A DNA stretch of 64,000 bases from JBFMEX01 sp040752215 (GCA_040752215.1 JBFMEX010000068.1:1-64000), one strand, 5' to 3'. Shown: positions 15,027 through 24,280, counted from the stretch's first letter. Made by a program: numbers and translations. The notes: a model not told the origin generated them from the sequence alone.

Positions 15027-17669
15027 CTATCCTGCTGCCGAGCGAGACGGCCGCCGGGTCTCGGCCCGCCGGCGCTGGCGCAGCGTGCGCGTCACGGCCA
15101 GGAATGCCGCCGCGAGCAGCGGGCCCGCGGCCAGATTGACGATGGTCAACCAGCGCCCAAGACGGATCGCGCGTTCGCGCATCGCGCGGCGCAGCTGGCG
15201 CAGCTCCTTGCGCACCGGCAGCAACCGCGTCTCGAGTGTGCCGATCTGCTCGCGAACCGCGGATGGAAGCTCGGCCGCACTCTTGACGCCGCTCGTCTCC
15301 ACCACCTTGGCGATCGCCGCCTCGGTCCGCGAGATCGCCTCGGCAAGCTCGGCCTCGCGCGCGCGATGCACCGCCTGCGCGTCGCGCATCAGTTCGGCGA
15401 CCCGCGTGAACGGCCGGCTGAGACGGCCACGGCCTCGGATCGCGAGCAGACGCGGATCGCCGGCCGCCGACTCGACCATGTTGAGCAGGAAAGCGATGTT
15501 GTCGTTGATCGGCCGCGCTTGGACCTTGCCGTCCGTCTCCCCCTGCTGGACCGCGAACGGGTCGAGCACCCAGTCCGCGTCGGCGATGGCGAACACTGCC
15601 GGCACGCCGCTCGAGCGCGCGAGATGGGGCCGAGGCGTGGCACCCTCCGCAACCGGCGGTGCGACCGCGAATGCGCTTTCCACCGGTGCCGTCACCGCCG
15701 CCGCGAGCACCCGCGTGCCCCCCTCCGCCTTGAACGTCGCCGCCAGCGTCTCCGGCGTCCCCGCCTCGATCTCCTGGCGCGCCAGTGTGCCGCTCTCTTC
15801 GCTGGTCGTCACCAGCGCGATGCCGCGCCCGTCCGCGACGCGGATCTCGCCCGGCTCCGCGAACAAGAGCTCGCCGAGGTTGGCCACGACCGGATGATCG
15901 CCGGCAACCTGGTCGGGGCCGACCTTTACCCAATAGGGATAGGCGAGCATCTGCTGATCGGGCTGGCGCACCGGAGCGGCGAGGCGCCCATCGCCGATCA
16001 CCCGCTGACCGGCGAATGTCAGGCCGTAGCGGGCGAGAATGTCTGAGATGTCGTCGATCTCCGCCGACGGCTCGGAGACGGCCACGTTCTGCGCGCGGTC
16101 GAGGCGCAGGAACGGATCCATCATCGCCACCAGACCCTTGCCTGCCATCACGTGCTGGTCGAGCGCATACAGCATCGATCGCTTCAGGATCGGCGCCTTG
16201 ATCACGATCACCGCGTCGAGGTCGTCGGGCAGCGTGTCGGCGAAATGCGGCAGCACCGCCACGTCGTAGGCGCGCTTCAGCTCCTCGAGGACCGCGAGCC
16301 CCTCGCGCGGCTCGCTCGCATGGCGAGGTGCGAGCAGCGGCGTCAGCACGCCGACCCGCCGCGGGCGTGTGCGCGAGAGATTGGTCAGCGCCAGCGCGAT
16401 GTCGTACTCGAGTTGCCCTTCCCGGCGCAGGTCGAGATAGGGAATCGTCAGCCGGCGCTCGCCCATCTGCAACACGAGGCCGAGCATGAAGCTGTCGCCC
16501 GAGCTCATCGGCACGCGCGCTATTCCGGTCGCCGCTGCCTCCGCCTCGCTGTCGCTGTCCGGCGCCGGGTCCAACTCGGTGAGAACGAGCCGGCCGCCCG
16601 AGTGACGCGCAATCTCGCCGACGATCTCGCGCACGCGGCGGGCATGCGCCCGGATCGCTTGCGGCACGCTCGCCTCGCTGGCGCTCCAGTAGAGCCGCGC
16701 CTCGACGCCCGCCGGAAGCCCGCCCGCGAGCGCCGCCGTCTCGGCATGCAGCGACAGCTCGCGGGCCGCCGTTACATCGAGCCCGACCGGCTGGCGCCCG
16801 GCGAGGGCGACGATCCCGAGCGCCAAAGCGCCCGCTCCCGCCGCGACCAACCCGCCGGCGAGACGCCGCATCGCTGTCGGCGCGGCACTCCGGCGGCCGG
16901 TCAGGATGCGCGTGGCAGCGACCAGCGCCAGCGCCGATGCGAGGACGAAGTAAACGATCGCGGCCAGCTCGATGCGGCCGGCCGCCATCCGGTCGAGCCA
17001 GTGCTTCGGGCTGGCCAGCGCCAGCGCATCGACTAGCGCCCCGCCCGGGAGACCACGCACCAGCCGCGGCACTACATCCCAGCCGATTAGCAGCAGCACC
17101 AGCAGTGCACCGAGCCCGAGCAGGTAGGCCCCGACCTGCTCGCGGGCCAACGCCGCGGCGAGGAGCGCGATCGCCAGCGAGGTCGCGAGCAGCAGCGTCG
17201 CGCCGAGCGCGCCGGCCAGCGCCGCGCCCCAGTCCGGCGCACCGAGGTAGGCGATCGTCGCCGCAAGTGGCACCAAAGCCAGTGCCAGCGTGATCGCCAA
17301 CAGCGCGCTGCCGGCCAGCCACTTGCCGGTCACGATCGCCATCGGGCTCAACGGCATCGTCATGGTCAGCTCAAGCGCTCGGTCGCCCGGCTCGTCGAGG
17401 AACGCCCGCATGGCGAGCGCTGGCACCAAGAACAACGATATCCACGGCAGGAACGTCCACGCCATCTCGAGCGAGGCGACGTCCGAGGCATAGAGATCGC
17501 CGACGAGGAGCACCGCGACACTCGTCGCCAGCAGGAATGCGGTCTGGAAGACGATGCTCAGCGGCGCGTAGACGAGCCGGCGCCACTCGTGCCGGACCAC
17601 CGCGTCGAGACCGGCGAGCGGCCCCGGCGATGAGCCGGACAGCGGATCGGCCCCGGCAGCGTGCGTCAT
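15027..17669 (-). CDS. Fused ABC permease and GldG-type periplasmic domain (GldFG)
   Basis: The 880-residue product joins two units. Residues about 1-270 are an ABC-2-type permease with six membrane segments, like GldF. A membrane segment near 290-310 then leads to a GldG-like extracytoplasmic region with V-G-V-L-T-P-L and V-I-V-I-K-A-P-I-L, and the protein ends with a membrane anchor followed by R-Q-R-R-R. This fused form is common in Proteobacteria next to a GldA-type ATPase; gliding is not implied, and the cargo is unknown. ATG 17669 overlaps the ATPase stop as ATGA. It lies between the soxCD pair and the sulfonate-type importer, all on one strand, but gaps on both sides suggest its own unit. 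Confidence 0.82.
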   Translation of the reverse strand: MTHAAGADPLSGSSPGPLAGLDAVVRHEWRRLVYAPLSIVFQTAFLLATSVAVLLVGDLYASDVASLEMAWTFLPWISLFLVPALAMRAFLDEPGDRALELTMTMPLSPMAIVTGKWLAGSALLAITLALALVPLAATIAYLGAPDWGAALAGALGATLLLATSLAIALLAAALAREQVGAYLLGLGALLVLLLIGWDVVPRLVRGLPGGALVDALALASPKHWLDRMAAGRIELAAIVYFVLASALALVAATRILTGRRSAAPTAMRRLAGGLVAAGAGALALGIVALAGRQPVGLDVTAARELSLHAETAALAGGLPAGVEARLYWSASEASVPQAIRAHARRVREIVGEIARHSGGRLVLTELDPAPDSDSEAEAAATGIARVPMSSGDSFMLGLVLQMGERRLTIPYLDLRREGQLEYDIALALTNLSRTRPRRVGVLTPLLAPRHASEPREGLAVLEELKRAYDVAVLPHFADTLPDDLDAVIVIKAPILKRSMLYALDQHVMAGKGLVAMMDPFLRLDRAQNVAVSEPSAEIDDISDILARYGLTFAGQRVIGDGRLAAPVRQPDQQMLAYPYWVKVGPDQVAGDHPVVANLGELLFAEPGEIRVADGRGIALVTTSEESGTLARQEIEAGTPETLAATFKAEGGTRVLAAAVTAPVESAFAVAPPVAEGATPRPHLARSSGVPAVFAIADADWVLDPFAVQQGETDGKVQARPINDNIAFLLNMVESAAGDPRLLAIRGRGRLSRPFTRVAELMRDAQAVHRAREAELAEAISRTEAAIAKVVETSGVKSAAELPSAVREQIGTLETRLLPVRKELRQLRRAMRERAIRLGRWLTIVNLAAGPLLAAAFLAVTRTLRQRRRAETRRPSRSAAG

Positions 17670-18397
17670 GGAGCGCCCTGCTCTGCCTCGCCGGCGACCA
17701 GCCGCGCGAACGCCGGCGCAAGACGCCCGTTGCCGTCGGCCAGCTCCGCGCGTGGCGCGTCGGCGACGATGCGGCCTGCGGCGATGACGATCAGCCGGTC
17801 GCAGAGCTGCTCGGCCTCCTCGAGGATGTGGGTCGACATCAGGATCGCCTTGCTGCGACCCATCTCGGTCAGCACACACCGTAAATGCGCCTTCTGCAGC
17901 GGATCGAGCCCGTCGGTCGGCTCGTCGAGGATCAGCACCGGCGGATCGTGCAGCACCGCCTGCGCCAGCCACGCCCGCTGGCGCCATCCTTTCGACAACG
18001 TACCCATGATCCGATCCATTGCCGCCGCGAGGCCGGTCAGCTCAGCGGCCCGCTCGATCGCTCGCGCAAGGTCCGCACCACGAAATCCGCGCGCCTCGCC
18101 GACGAACGTCAACAGCTCGCGAACGGTGAGCTCGGCGAAGCCGGCGGCGGCTTCCGGCAGATAGCCGAGCCGGCGACGCGCCTCGAGCGGCGCACGCGCG
18201 ACATCAAAGCCGGCGATCCGCGCCGTGCCGGAATCGGCGCCGAGATAACCGGCGAGCATGCGCATCGTCGTCGACTTGCCGGCCCCGTTGGCGCCGAGAA
18301 ATCCGACGATCGTGCCCGCTCCAAGCGCAAACGATATGCCGGCGACGGCCGCCCGGCCGCGAAATGACTTGGTGAGCTCGTGCGCCTCGATCAGCAT
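17666..18397 (-). CDS. ABC transporter ATPase (GldA-type)
   Basis: The 243-residue ATPase has Walker A G-A-N-G-A-G-K-S-T (about 36-44), signature L-S-K-G-W-R-Q-R (about 136-143), Walker B V-L-I-L-D-E-P and the switch His in M-S-T-H. The L-S-K-G variant and the overall pattern match the CcmA/GldA class, which energises ABC-2 permeases. It is coupled by ATGA overlap to the permease/GldG fusion gene downstream. Cytoplasmic, acting at the inner membrane. Confidence 0.9.
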   Translation of the reverse strand: MLIEAHELTKSFRGRAAVAGISFALGAGTIVGFLGANGAGKSTTMRMLAGYLGADSGTARIAGFDVARAPLEARRRLGYLPEAAAGFAELTVRELLTFVGEARGFRGADLARAIERAAELTGLAAAMDRIMGTLSKGWRQRAWLAQAVLHDPPVLILDEPTDGLDPLQKAHLRCVLTEMGRSKAILMSTHILEEAEQLCDRLIVIAAGRIVADAPRAELADGNGRLAPAFARLVAGEAEQGAP

Positions 18398-18498
18398 GTC
18401 ATCCCTGCGACCGGTGTCACCCGGCCGACGCTGTGCAGATCATGAGCGATCGAGAATGCACCGGCAGCGCTCGTAGCATTGGCGAGGCACTGACGGCC

Positions 18499-18711
18499 TC
18501 AGCGCCCCGACATGAACCCGGCGACGATGAAGAGGGCGATGCTGGCGAATGTCAACGCGTATCCGACACGGATGATGAACACCGTAGAAAGTGGGGGCGG
18601 GCCATTGCCCTTCGGCCGCATAACGCTCGCCACCGTCACCAGCACCGCGCCGAGAATCGCGAGCGTGACGATGACCGGACGCGAGGTCGCAACGGCAAGC
18701 AGCTCCCACAT
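18499..18711 (-). CDS. Small protein with two membrane segments
   Basis: The 70-residue product has two hydrophobic stretches (about 12-32 and 45-66) separated by a short loop R-P-K-G-N-G-P-P-P-L-S-T, so both ends face the same side. It starts 15 bases after the end of the importer ATPase gene on the same strand, implying the same transcript. I recognise no family. It could be a small accessory subunit of the importer or an independent membrane protein. No strong ribosome site is visible, which fits translational coupling. Confidence 0.55.
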   Translation of the reverse strand: MWELLAVATSRPVIVTLAILGAVLVTVASVMRPKGNGPPPLSTVFIIRVGYALTFASIALFIVAGFMSGR

Positions 18712-18726
18712 GCCCGGTCGATCCGG

Positions 18727-19605
18727 CTAATGTCCGCCGCCGCCCGAGACCTTGAACGCCTTGCCGCCCGACGACGGGCTGCGGAAGCTCTTCATCGCCT
18801 CCTGGTGCAGGATCGCCATCGCATCGCGCTTGTAGGCATAGGCCTCCGGCGAGCTCAGCATCGTGTAGTGGCGCGGGCGCGGCAGTTGGATCTCGATCAA
18901 CTTGCGCATGCTGGCCGGGCGGTTGGACAGCACCACCAGCCGGTCGGCCAGGAAGATCGCCTCGTCGATCTCGCTGGTGACGAACAGGTTCGTGCGCCGG
19001 TTCTCCTCGAACAGGCGCAGGAAGAACTCCTGCATCAGCCCGCGCGACATCGCGTCGAGGCCGCGGAACGGCTCGTCCATGATCATGATGCGCGGATTGT
19101 TGATGAGCGCGCGCGCCAGCTCGGCACGCCGCTGCATGCCGCCGGAGAGCTGCAAGGGGTACTTGTGGATGAACTCGGACAGGCCGACCTTGGCCAACAG
19201 CCGGATCGCCTCGTCGTGCAGCTCCTTGCCCTTCAAGTCGCCGCGCAGCTTTGGTCCGAACACCACGTTCTCGTAGGTCGTCTGCCACGGCATCAGCGCC
19301 GTCTCCTGGAACACGACCATACGGTCCCTGGCCGGTCCCGTCACCTTCCTGCCGTCGAGCAGAATTTCGCCGCTGTCGGGGAAGTCGAAGCCGGCGATGA
19401 GATTGACGAGCGTAGACTTTCCGCAACCCGAGGGTCCGACGATGACGGTCAGCTGGCCGGGCTCGATGGTGACGCTCAGGTCCTCGATGACGGTCTGGCG
19501 CTCCCACTCCTCGCCATAGGCCTTGGTCACGTTGCGGATCTCGACGCGGCTCTTGCCCGCGGCAAAGTCCACCGGCGGCGGGGCGGCTGCGATCGGCTGC
19601 TGCAT
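18727..19605 (-). CDS. Sulfonate/nitrate-type ABC importer ATPase 1, altered switch region
   Basis: From ATG 19605 the product has 292 residues; a GTG at 19614 is an equally good start. Walker A is G-P-S-G-C-G-K-S-T (57-65), Q-loop Gln100, signature L-S-G-G-M (153-157) and Walker B M-I-M-D-E (174-178). At the switch position, where almost all such ATPases have T-H-D, it has T-S-E with Ser211, so this subunit should have weak catalysis in its own site. It belongs with SsuB/TauB/NrtD-type ATPases. The gene follows a permease gene by 25 bases and is the fifth in a five-gene importer operon read from 23628. The C-terminus ends in a Gly-rich G-G-G-G-H tail. Confidence 0.9.
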   Translation of the reverse strand: MQQPIAAAPPPVDFAAGKSRVEIRNVTKAYGEEWERQTVIEDLSVTIEPGQLTVIVGPSGCGKSTLVNLIAGFDFPDSGEILLDGRKVTGPARDRMVVFQETALMPWQTTYENVVFGPKLRGDLKGKELHDEAIRLLAKVGLSEFIHKYPLQLSGGMQRRAELARALINNPRIMIMDEPFRGLDAMSRGLMQEFFLRLFEENRRTNLFVTSEIDEAIFLADRLVVLSNRPASMRKLIEIQLPRPRHYTMLSSPEAYAYKRDAMAILHQEAMKSFRSPSSGGKAFKVSGGGGH

Positions 19606-19630
19606 CTGGCTCACGCTGCGATTCCCTTCC

Positions 19631-20494
19631 TCAGAACAACCGGCGCCACGGCATGAAGTACTCGCCGAGCATGCGTATGGCGCTGCTCGAGAGATAGCCG
19701 GCAATGCCGATCGAGATCATGCCGACGACGATCTGCGGCAGCGATCCGCCCATGTAGGAGTTCCAGATGAAGAAGCCGAGGCCGCCGCCGCCCTGCGTGC
19801 CGCCGCCAGAGATCATCTCCGCCGCCAGCACCACCTCCCACGTGATGCCCATGCCGACCGCCGCGCCGGTGAAGATCGACGGCAAGGTGCCCGGCAGGAT
19901 GATCTTCGAGAACAGATCCCATTGCGACGCGCCCATCGACTGGGCGGCCCGCAGGTAGCGCACGTCGATCGAGCGCGCGCCGCCGAGCACGTTGATGACG
20001 ATGGTGTAGAACGCGCCAAGGAACGTCACGAACGCAATCGACATCTCGTTGGTCGGCCAGAAGATCAGCGACGCCGGCACCCACGCGAGCGGAGGGATCG
20101 GACGCAGGATCTCGAATGGCGGGAAGAAGATGTCGCGGAAGTACCTGTTGACGGCCAGCGCGAGGCCGAACGGAATGCCGAGCAGCATTGCGGCGAGGAA
20201 CCCCGACAGCACGCGCTTGAAGCTCTCGTACCAGCTCCACCAGTAGCCCGGCTTCGGCAGCACCGTCACCCATGCCGCGGCGACCTTGCTCGGCGCCGGC
20301 ACGAGACCGATGAAGGGCAACCGATATCCGGTCAGCTCGTCGAACCGCGAGCCGAGCTCCCACAAGAGCAGGAAGCCGATGATGGCGACCACGCCCCGCC
20401 ACATCGTCTCGTTCGAGACCCAGCGCTCGAACTTGGAGCGGCGCCGAACCCGCTGCACGGGAGCGGACTGGATCGTATGGGCGGCATTCGACAT
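19631..20494 (-). CDS. Sulfonate/nitrate-type ABC importer permease 1
   Basis: The 287-residue permease has about six membrane segments and the coupling helix A-A-Q-S-M-G-A-S-Q-W-D-L-F-S-K-I-I-L-P-G-T-L-P-S-I-F (EAA loop) that contacts an ATPase. The segment P-F-E-I-L-R-P-I-P-P-L-A-W-V-P is typical of SsuC/TauC/NrtB permeases. It lies between the two ATPase genes, 30 bases downstream of ATPase 2. With permease 2 it probably forms a heterodimeric channel for methanesulfonate or another small anion. A near-Gly-only run G-G-G-T-Q-G-G-G-G sits in a loop between late membrane segments. Confidence 0.9.
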   Translation of the reverse strand: MSNAAHTIQSAPVQRVRRRSKFERWVSNETMWRGVVAIIGFLLLWELGSRFDELTGYRLPFIGLVPAPSKVAAAWVTVLPKPGYWWSWYESFKRVLSGFLAAMLLGIPFGLALAVNRYFRDIFFPPFEILRPIPPLAWVPASLIFWPTNEMSIAFVTFLGAFYTIVINVLGGARSIDVRYLRAAQSMGASQWDLFSKIILPGTLPSIFTGAAVGMGITWEVVLAAEMISGGGTQGGGGLGFFIWNSYMGGSLPQIVVGMISIGIAGYLSSSAIRMLGEYFMPWRRLF

Positions 20495-20524
20495 CTGGTC
20501 GGCGTCTCCCTGAAAGTTGACCCG

Positions 20525-21397
20525 TCAGGCCATCTCGCGCTCGCCGGCCTGGAAGGCCTTGATCGCCTCCTCGTGCACGGCCTCATTAGTCTCCTCGACC
20601 AGCAGGCGGAACCGCTCCGAGGCCAGCGTCTCGAGCGTGCGGGGGCGAGGAATGTCGATGTTGACGATCTTCTTCAGCTTGCACGGACGCGTCGTCACCA
20701 CGAACACCTTGTCACCAAGGAATATCGCCTCCTCGAGATCATGGGTGATGAAGAAGATCGTGACCTTGGTGCGATCGTAGGTCTCGAGCAGCGATTCGTG
20801 CATGATCGACTTGGTCAGCGCGTCCATGGCGCGATAGGGCTCGTCGAGCAGCAGCACCTTGGGATCGTTGATGAGCGCTCGCACGATCTCCGCGCGTCGT
20901 GCCATGCCCGAGGACACCTCGCCGGGGAACTTCTCGCAGAAGTCGCCGAGCCCTGCCTCCGCCAGCATGTGACGCGCCTTCTCCAGCGCCTGCTTCTTCG
21001 ACAGCACCTTCTGCACCATCGGCCCGTAGGCGACGTTCTCGGCGAGCGTCTTCCACGGGAACAGGGCACCGTTCTGGAACACGACCATGCGATCCGCACC
21101 TTGCGTCGCCTTCGGCTTGCCGGGGCCGCACAGCAGCTCGCCATCGAGCCGGATCTCGCCGAACGTGATCGAATGGAACCCGGCGATCGCATTGAGCAGC
21201 GTGGTCTTGCCGCAACCAGACGGCCCGACGATCATCGCCACCTCGCCGGCGCCGATCTCCATCGAGCAGTCGTCAACGGCCATCACGTTGACGCCCTCGG
21301 GGTCGTAGATCTTGGTGACATTGCGGATGCTGATCGCCCCCTGCCGCGGCCTGATTGCGGCAGCGTCGGCGGTCTGCACCTTGGCGGTCATGTTCAT
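20525..21397 (-). CDS. Sulfonate/nitrate-type ABC importer ATPase 2, altered signature motif
   Basis: The 290-residue ATPase has Walker A G-P-S-G-C-G-K-T-T (58-66), Q-loop Gln108, Walker B L-L-L-D-E (182-186) and a normal switch His219 in I-T-H-D. Its signature is V-S-S-G-M (161-165) instead of the usual L-S-G-G-M. This is the mirror image of ATPase 1, which has a normal signature but lacks the switch His. Pairing the two would give one consensus and one degenerate ATP site. It shares about the same length and order of motifs with ATPase 1, so they are diverged paralogues. The gene follows permease 2 by 43 bases. Confidence 0.9.
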   Translation of the reverse strand: MNMTAKVQTADAAAIRPRQGAISIRNVTKIYDPEGVNVMAVDDCSMEIGAGEVAMIVGPSGCGKTTLLNAIAGFHSITFGEIRLDGELLCGPGKPKATQGADRMVVFQNGALFPWKTLAENVAYGPMVQKVLSKKQALEKARHMLAEAGLGDFCEKFPGEVSSGMARRAEIVRALINDPKVLLLDEPYRAMDALTKSIMHESLLETYDRTKVTIFFITHDLEEAIFLGDKVFVVTTRPCKLKKIVNIDIPRPRTLETLASERFRLLVEETNEAVHEEAIKAFQAGEREMA

Positions 21398-21440
21398 AGA
21401 ATCCTCGTTTCGAGTGCGACGCCGGCGTCTTGCCGCCGGA

Positions 21441-22328
21441 TCATCTGCCTTGCAGCGCGAGAGCCTTGACGTGCCATGCCATCAGCCAGTTGCCGACGAA
21501 GCGGACGATCGCGGACGTGAACCAGCCGACGAGGCCGAGCGTCAGCATGCCGATCACCATCGGCACGGTGACGCTGTTGACGTACGAGCTCAGGATCAGA
21601 TAGCCGAGCCCGAAATCGCCCGACACCATCTCCGCCGCGACCAGCGAGAACCAGGCGACGCCGATGCTGATCTGCAGCCCGGTGAAGATGAACGGCAGCG
21701 CGCCCGGGACGACGACATGCTTGAAGATGTCCCAGCGGCTGGAGCCGAGGCATCCCGCGGCGCGGAAGTAGGACTCGTCGATCGATTGCACGCCGAGCAT
21801 GGTGTTGAGCGTCGTGACGAACAGCGAGGCGAGCGTGGCGAGAAAGATCACCGGCGTCTCGTAGCCCTTGAACATCAGGATCGCCAGCGGAACCCAGGCG
21901 AGGATCGGGATCGGGCGCAGCGTCTCGAGAATCGGGAACGCGTAGTCGCGGAACGTCGTCGACCAGCCCATCAGCAGGCCGAGCGGCACGCCGATGACGG
22001 TCGCCAGGCAGAACGCGATCGCGATGCGCCGGCAGCTGACCCAGATGTGCTGGTAGTATTCCGGAATGAAGATCGACATGCCCTGCGTCGGGTTGGGCGA
22101 GAACCATTCGGTCATCACCGTGACCGGCCCGGGGATCTTCTCGAATCGCGGCAGCTCGAGGCCCTCGCAGAACAGCCAGTAGAAGAACAGCCACAGTGCG
22201 ACGCCGAACATCATCAGATAGGGCGTCGGAGTGGTTGCGCCCTTCCTGATCTTGTACCAGAGGCGCGACAGCCGGGTCGGAGCCACACTCATGGCCGGGC
22301 TCGTGGTCGTTGGCGAGGCTGCTGTCAT
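21441..22328 (-). CDS. Sulfonate/nitrate-type ABC importer permease 2
   Basis: The 295-residue permease has an N-terminal Ser/Thr/Pro-rich tail, then about six membrane segments, the L-E-T-L-R-P-I-P-I-L-A-W-V-P segment and the coupling loop A-A-G-C-L-G-S-S-R-W-D-I-F-K-H-V-V-V-P-G. It is related to permease 1 over its full length. ATG 22328 is preferred to a GTG at 22379 because the latter adds residues without homology. It is the second gene after the binding protein, 160 bases downstream of it, a gap with no clear hairpin of its own. Confidence 0.9.
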   Translation of the reverse strand: MTAASPTTTSPAMSVAPTRLSRLWYKIRKGATTPTPYLMMFGVALWLFFYWLFCEGLELPRFEKIPGPVTVMTEWFSPNPTQGMSIFIPEYYQHIWVSCRRIAIAFCLATVIGVPLGLLMGWSTTFRDYAFPILETLRPIPILAWVPLAILMFKGYETPVIFLATLASLFVTTLNTMLGVQSIDESYFRAAGCLGSSRWDIFKHVVVPGALPFIFTGLQISIGVAWFSLVAAEMVSGDFGLGYLILSSYVNSVTVPMVIGMLTLGLVGWFTSAIVRFVGNWLMAWHVKALALQGR

Positions 22329-22488
22329 TGCGACGTCGTTCCCTCGTTTCTTTGCGCCTGCTGGACCCAGTCCAACCACGGGATCGAGATGGCTTGTCGG
22401 ATCGGCCTACCCCGGGACCGGTGCACGGGAGGGGCCTCGGGATTGGGCGGCGACACAGAGCGCCACCGCCCGCCGGATCATCCTCGGG

Positions 22489-23628
22489 CTACTTGAAGGC
22501 CGACAGCGGCTGCGCCTTAATCACGCCGATCGGACTCGAGAGACCGCGCGCCTTCAACACCTCGCGTGCGACCGCATCGGTAACACCGCCATCGCGGATC
22601 TTCGGCTCGGCGGCAGGCTTGTTCGGCAGGCTGTTCAGGAACGCGGTCGCGTCGTTGAGCAGGCCCTGGACGCGCTCGTTGACCACAAAGTCGAGCTGCA
22701 CGCGAACGTCACCGCCACCGGCCGCCTTCGGGTTCTCGCCATAGAGCGAGGCCCACAGCACCTTGCGGTCGATCTGCTCGGTCTGCTTCTCGGCGAGCTT
22801 GGACACCTCCTCGGCATTCTTGAGGTCGGCCATGAAAAGCTGCGAATCGAGCTCGGCCTCGAGCCAGCCGCGATGCACGTCGGGGCGCTGCTCGATGAGA
22901 TCGTTGAGCATGATCATGAAGCCGCCGTCGAGCGCGTCGAAATCCTCGCCGCTCGCCGCGCGCCGGGCAAGGCCCGATTGCACGATCTTGGTCGCGGTCG
23001 GCTCCCAGATCACCGCCGCGTCCAGCTTGCCGGCGCGGAAGTTGGTGGTGATGACCTCGATATTCTGGTTGAGGTAGCTCGCCGGCTTGATGCCCGCCTT
23101 GTCGAACGCGAGCCGCGCGAAGCGGTCGGTGCACGAGCCGTGCGGCGAGGACGTGTTCTTGCCGTCCATCCACTTGACCGCTTCCTTGCCGTCCTTGAAC
23201 TGCGGCGCGTCGTTCTTCACGAGGAAGATGTTGCACTGCTGCTTGGAGGTGCCGAGCACGCCGACGATACGAATGTCGGTGCCGCCGCGATCCTTCAAGT
23301 TGCGGAAGGTGGAGACGATGCCCGGCATGTCGCCGACATAGCCGATGTGCTGCTTCTCGCCGGTCATCGCGTTGACGATGATGGCGCCCTGCAGGCCGAT
23401 CTGGAACTCGGCCGTCGACCCGGCCGGGAGATACTTCTTCCAGAACTCCTTGCCGTTGTTGACGACGCCGGACCAGGATTCCGTGTAGTAGGGCTGGTAG
23501 CCGATGACGAGTTGGACCGGATCACCCTTCTTGCCGAACTCGACCTTCGCATCGGCCGCCTGTGGCAGAGCGAGGGCACCGACCGCGAGCGCCGCCGCCA
23601 GGGCGTGCCACGTACGTTGATTTGCCAT
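22489..23628 (-). CDS. Periplasmic substrate-binding protein of the sulfonate/nitrate type, candidate methanesulfonate binder
   Basis: The 379-residue protein begins with a classic signal peptide (cleavage near A-D-A-K at about 27-28). The mature part opens with V-Q-L-V-I-G-Y-Q-P-Y-Y-T-E-S-W-S-G-V-V, resembling the NMT1/SsuA/TauA-like binding proteins. It heads the importer operon after a strong GGGAGGAAG site. It is divergent from msmABCD across 652 bases. In Methylosulfonomonas a separate msmEFGH operon supplies methanesulfonate uptake, and this gene would be the MsmE counterpart by role. Nitrate, taurine or other sulfonates cannot be excluded from sequence alone. Confidence 0.87.
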   Translation of the reverse strand: MANQRTWHALAAALAVGALALPQAADAKVEFGKKGDPVQLVIGYQPYYTESWSGVVNNGKEFWKKYLPAGSTAEFQIGLQGAIIVNAMTGEKQHIGYVGDMPGIVSTFRNLKDRGGTDIRIVGVLGTSKQQCNIFLVKNDAPQFKDGKEAVKWMDGKNTSSPHGSCTDRFARLAFDKAGIKPASYLNQNIEVITTNFRAGKLDAAVIWEPTATKIVQSGLARRAASGEDFDALDGGFMIMLNDLIEQRPDVHRGWLEAELDSQLFMADLKNAEEVSKLAEKQTEQIDRKVLWASLYGENPKAAGGGDVRVQLDFVVNERVQGLLNDATAFLNSLPNKPAAEPKIRDGGVTDAVAREVLKARGLSSPIGVIKAQPLSAFK

Positions 23629-24280
23629 TTTCTTCCTCCCGAAACAGTTCCAGCTGCTCCGAACTTTTTCAGTTTTCTCTAGTATTGCGCGGTCGCCCGC
23701 GATGGTCTTTCAATGGCGCCCTGTCGTGCTCCTACCTCCTTGATCCTACAGCTCCCCTCATCGCCACGCGCGCGGTGGCCGATGTCTCGAAGGACGCTTT
23801 GGTCTATGACGATGCCCAAGTAGCTTCAAGCATTGCCACAGTATACGAAGCCGCCCGCCAGCACCCCCACGCCGGCCTCATCCTACCGCAACACTGCGAC
23901 GGCCTGTCGCGCACTTATGGCACGATGTAATGGGGTCGCGTGTAAAATCGTTCGTCCTAATCGTTGAATATAGGCAACCTATCAAAGCGCTCGATTAGTC
24001 GGGAAGGCAACCGTCCAACTCGGGATTGACGCCGAATCTCGCGTTGCAGCATTTGCACATTCGATCATGGGATAGGAACTTTTCATCAAACTCTTCTGCC
24101 CTCTGTCCGGCCTGATCTGTTACAAAACGTCACCTGCCGGACCACATTTCGACCCAACGGCCCATGCTCCCGGCGAGCTTGCCGGTCGCGGTCGTGCTCA
24201 CACCCGGCACTGAACGCGACGCAAAGACGATCGAGCAATGGACCGCTCGTTCACGGCACGCGTCCAAGAGGAGGAAGCAT
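23629..24280. promoter_or_regulatory. Divergent control region between importer and msm operons
   Basis: This 652-base gap separates two operons pointing away from each other and is less GC-rich than its surroundings. The only clear element is an imperfect palindrome at 23964-23985, TTGA-AT-ATAGG-CAA-CCTAT-CAA, whose core ATAGG/CCTAT is exact. It lies about 300 bases from msmA and 340 from the binding protein gene. No gene with coding character was found inside, and no further repeat or hairpin stood out. Confidence 0.5.

Noticed and set aside
15027..17987. Longer start for the GldFG-type gene
   Set aside because: The 106 extra residues are the ATPase gene read in another frame; the ATGA overlap at 17666-17669 gives the real start.
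22489..23628. Importer as a nitrate or taurine transporter
   Set aside because: The family covers all of these. The divergent msm operon makes methanesulfonate the better guess, and no nitrate reductase or taurine dioxygenase genes are in the window. Not excluded.
23562..23930. Possible small gene in the msm/importer gap
   Set aside because: The frame overlaps the binding-protein start, lacks a ribosome site and has no protein-like pattern.
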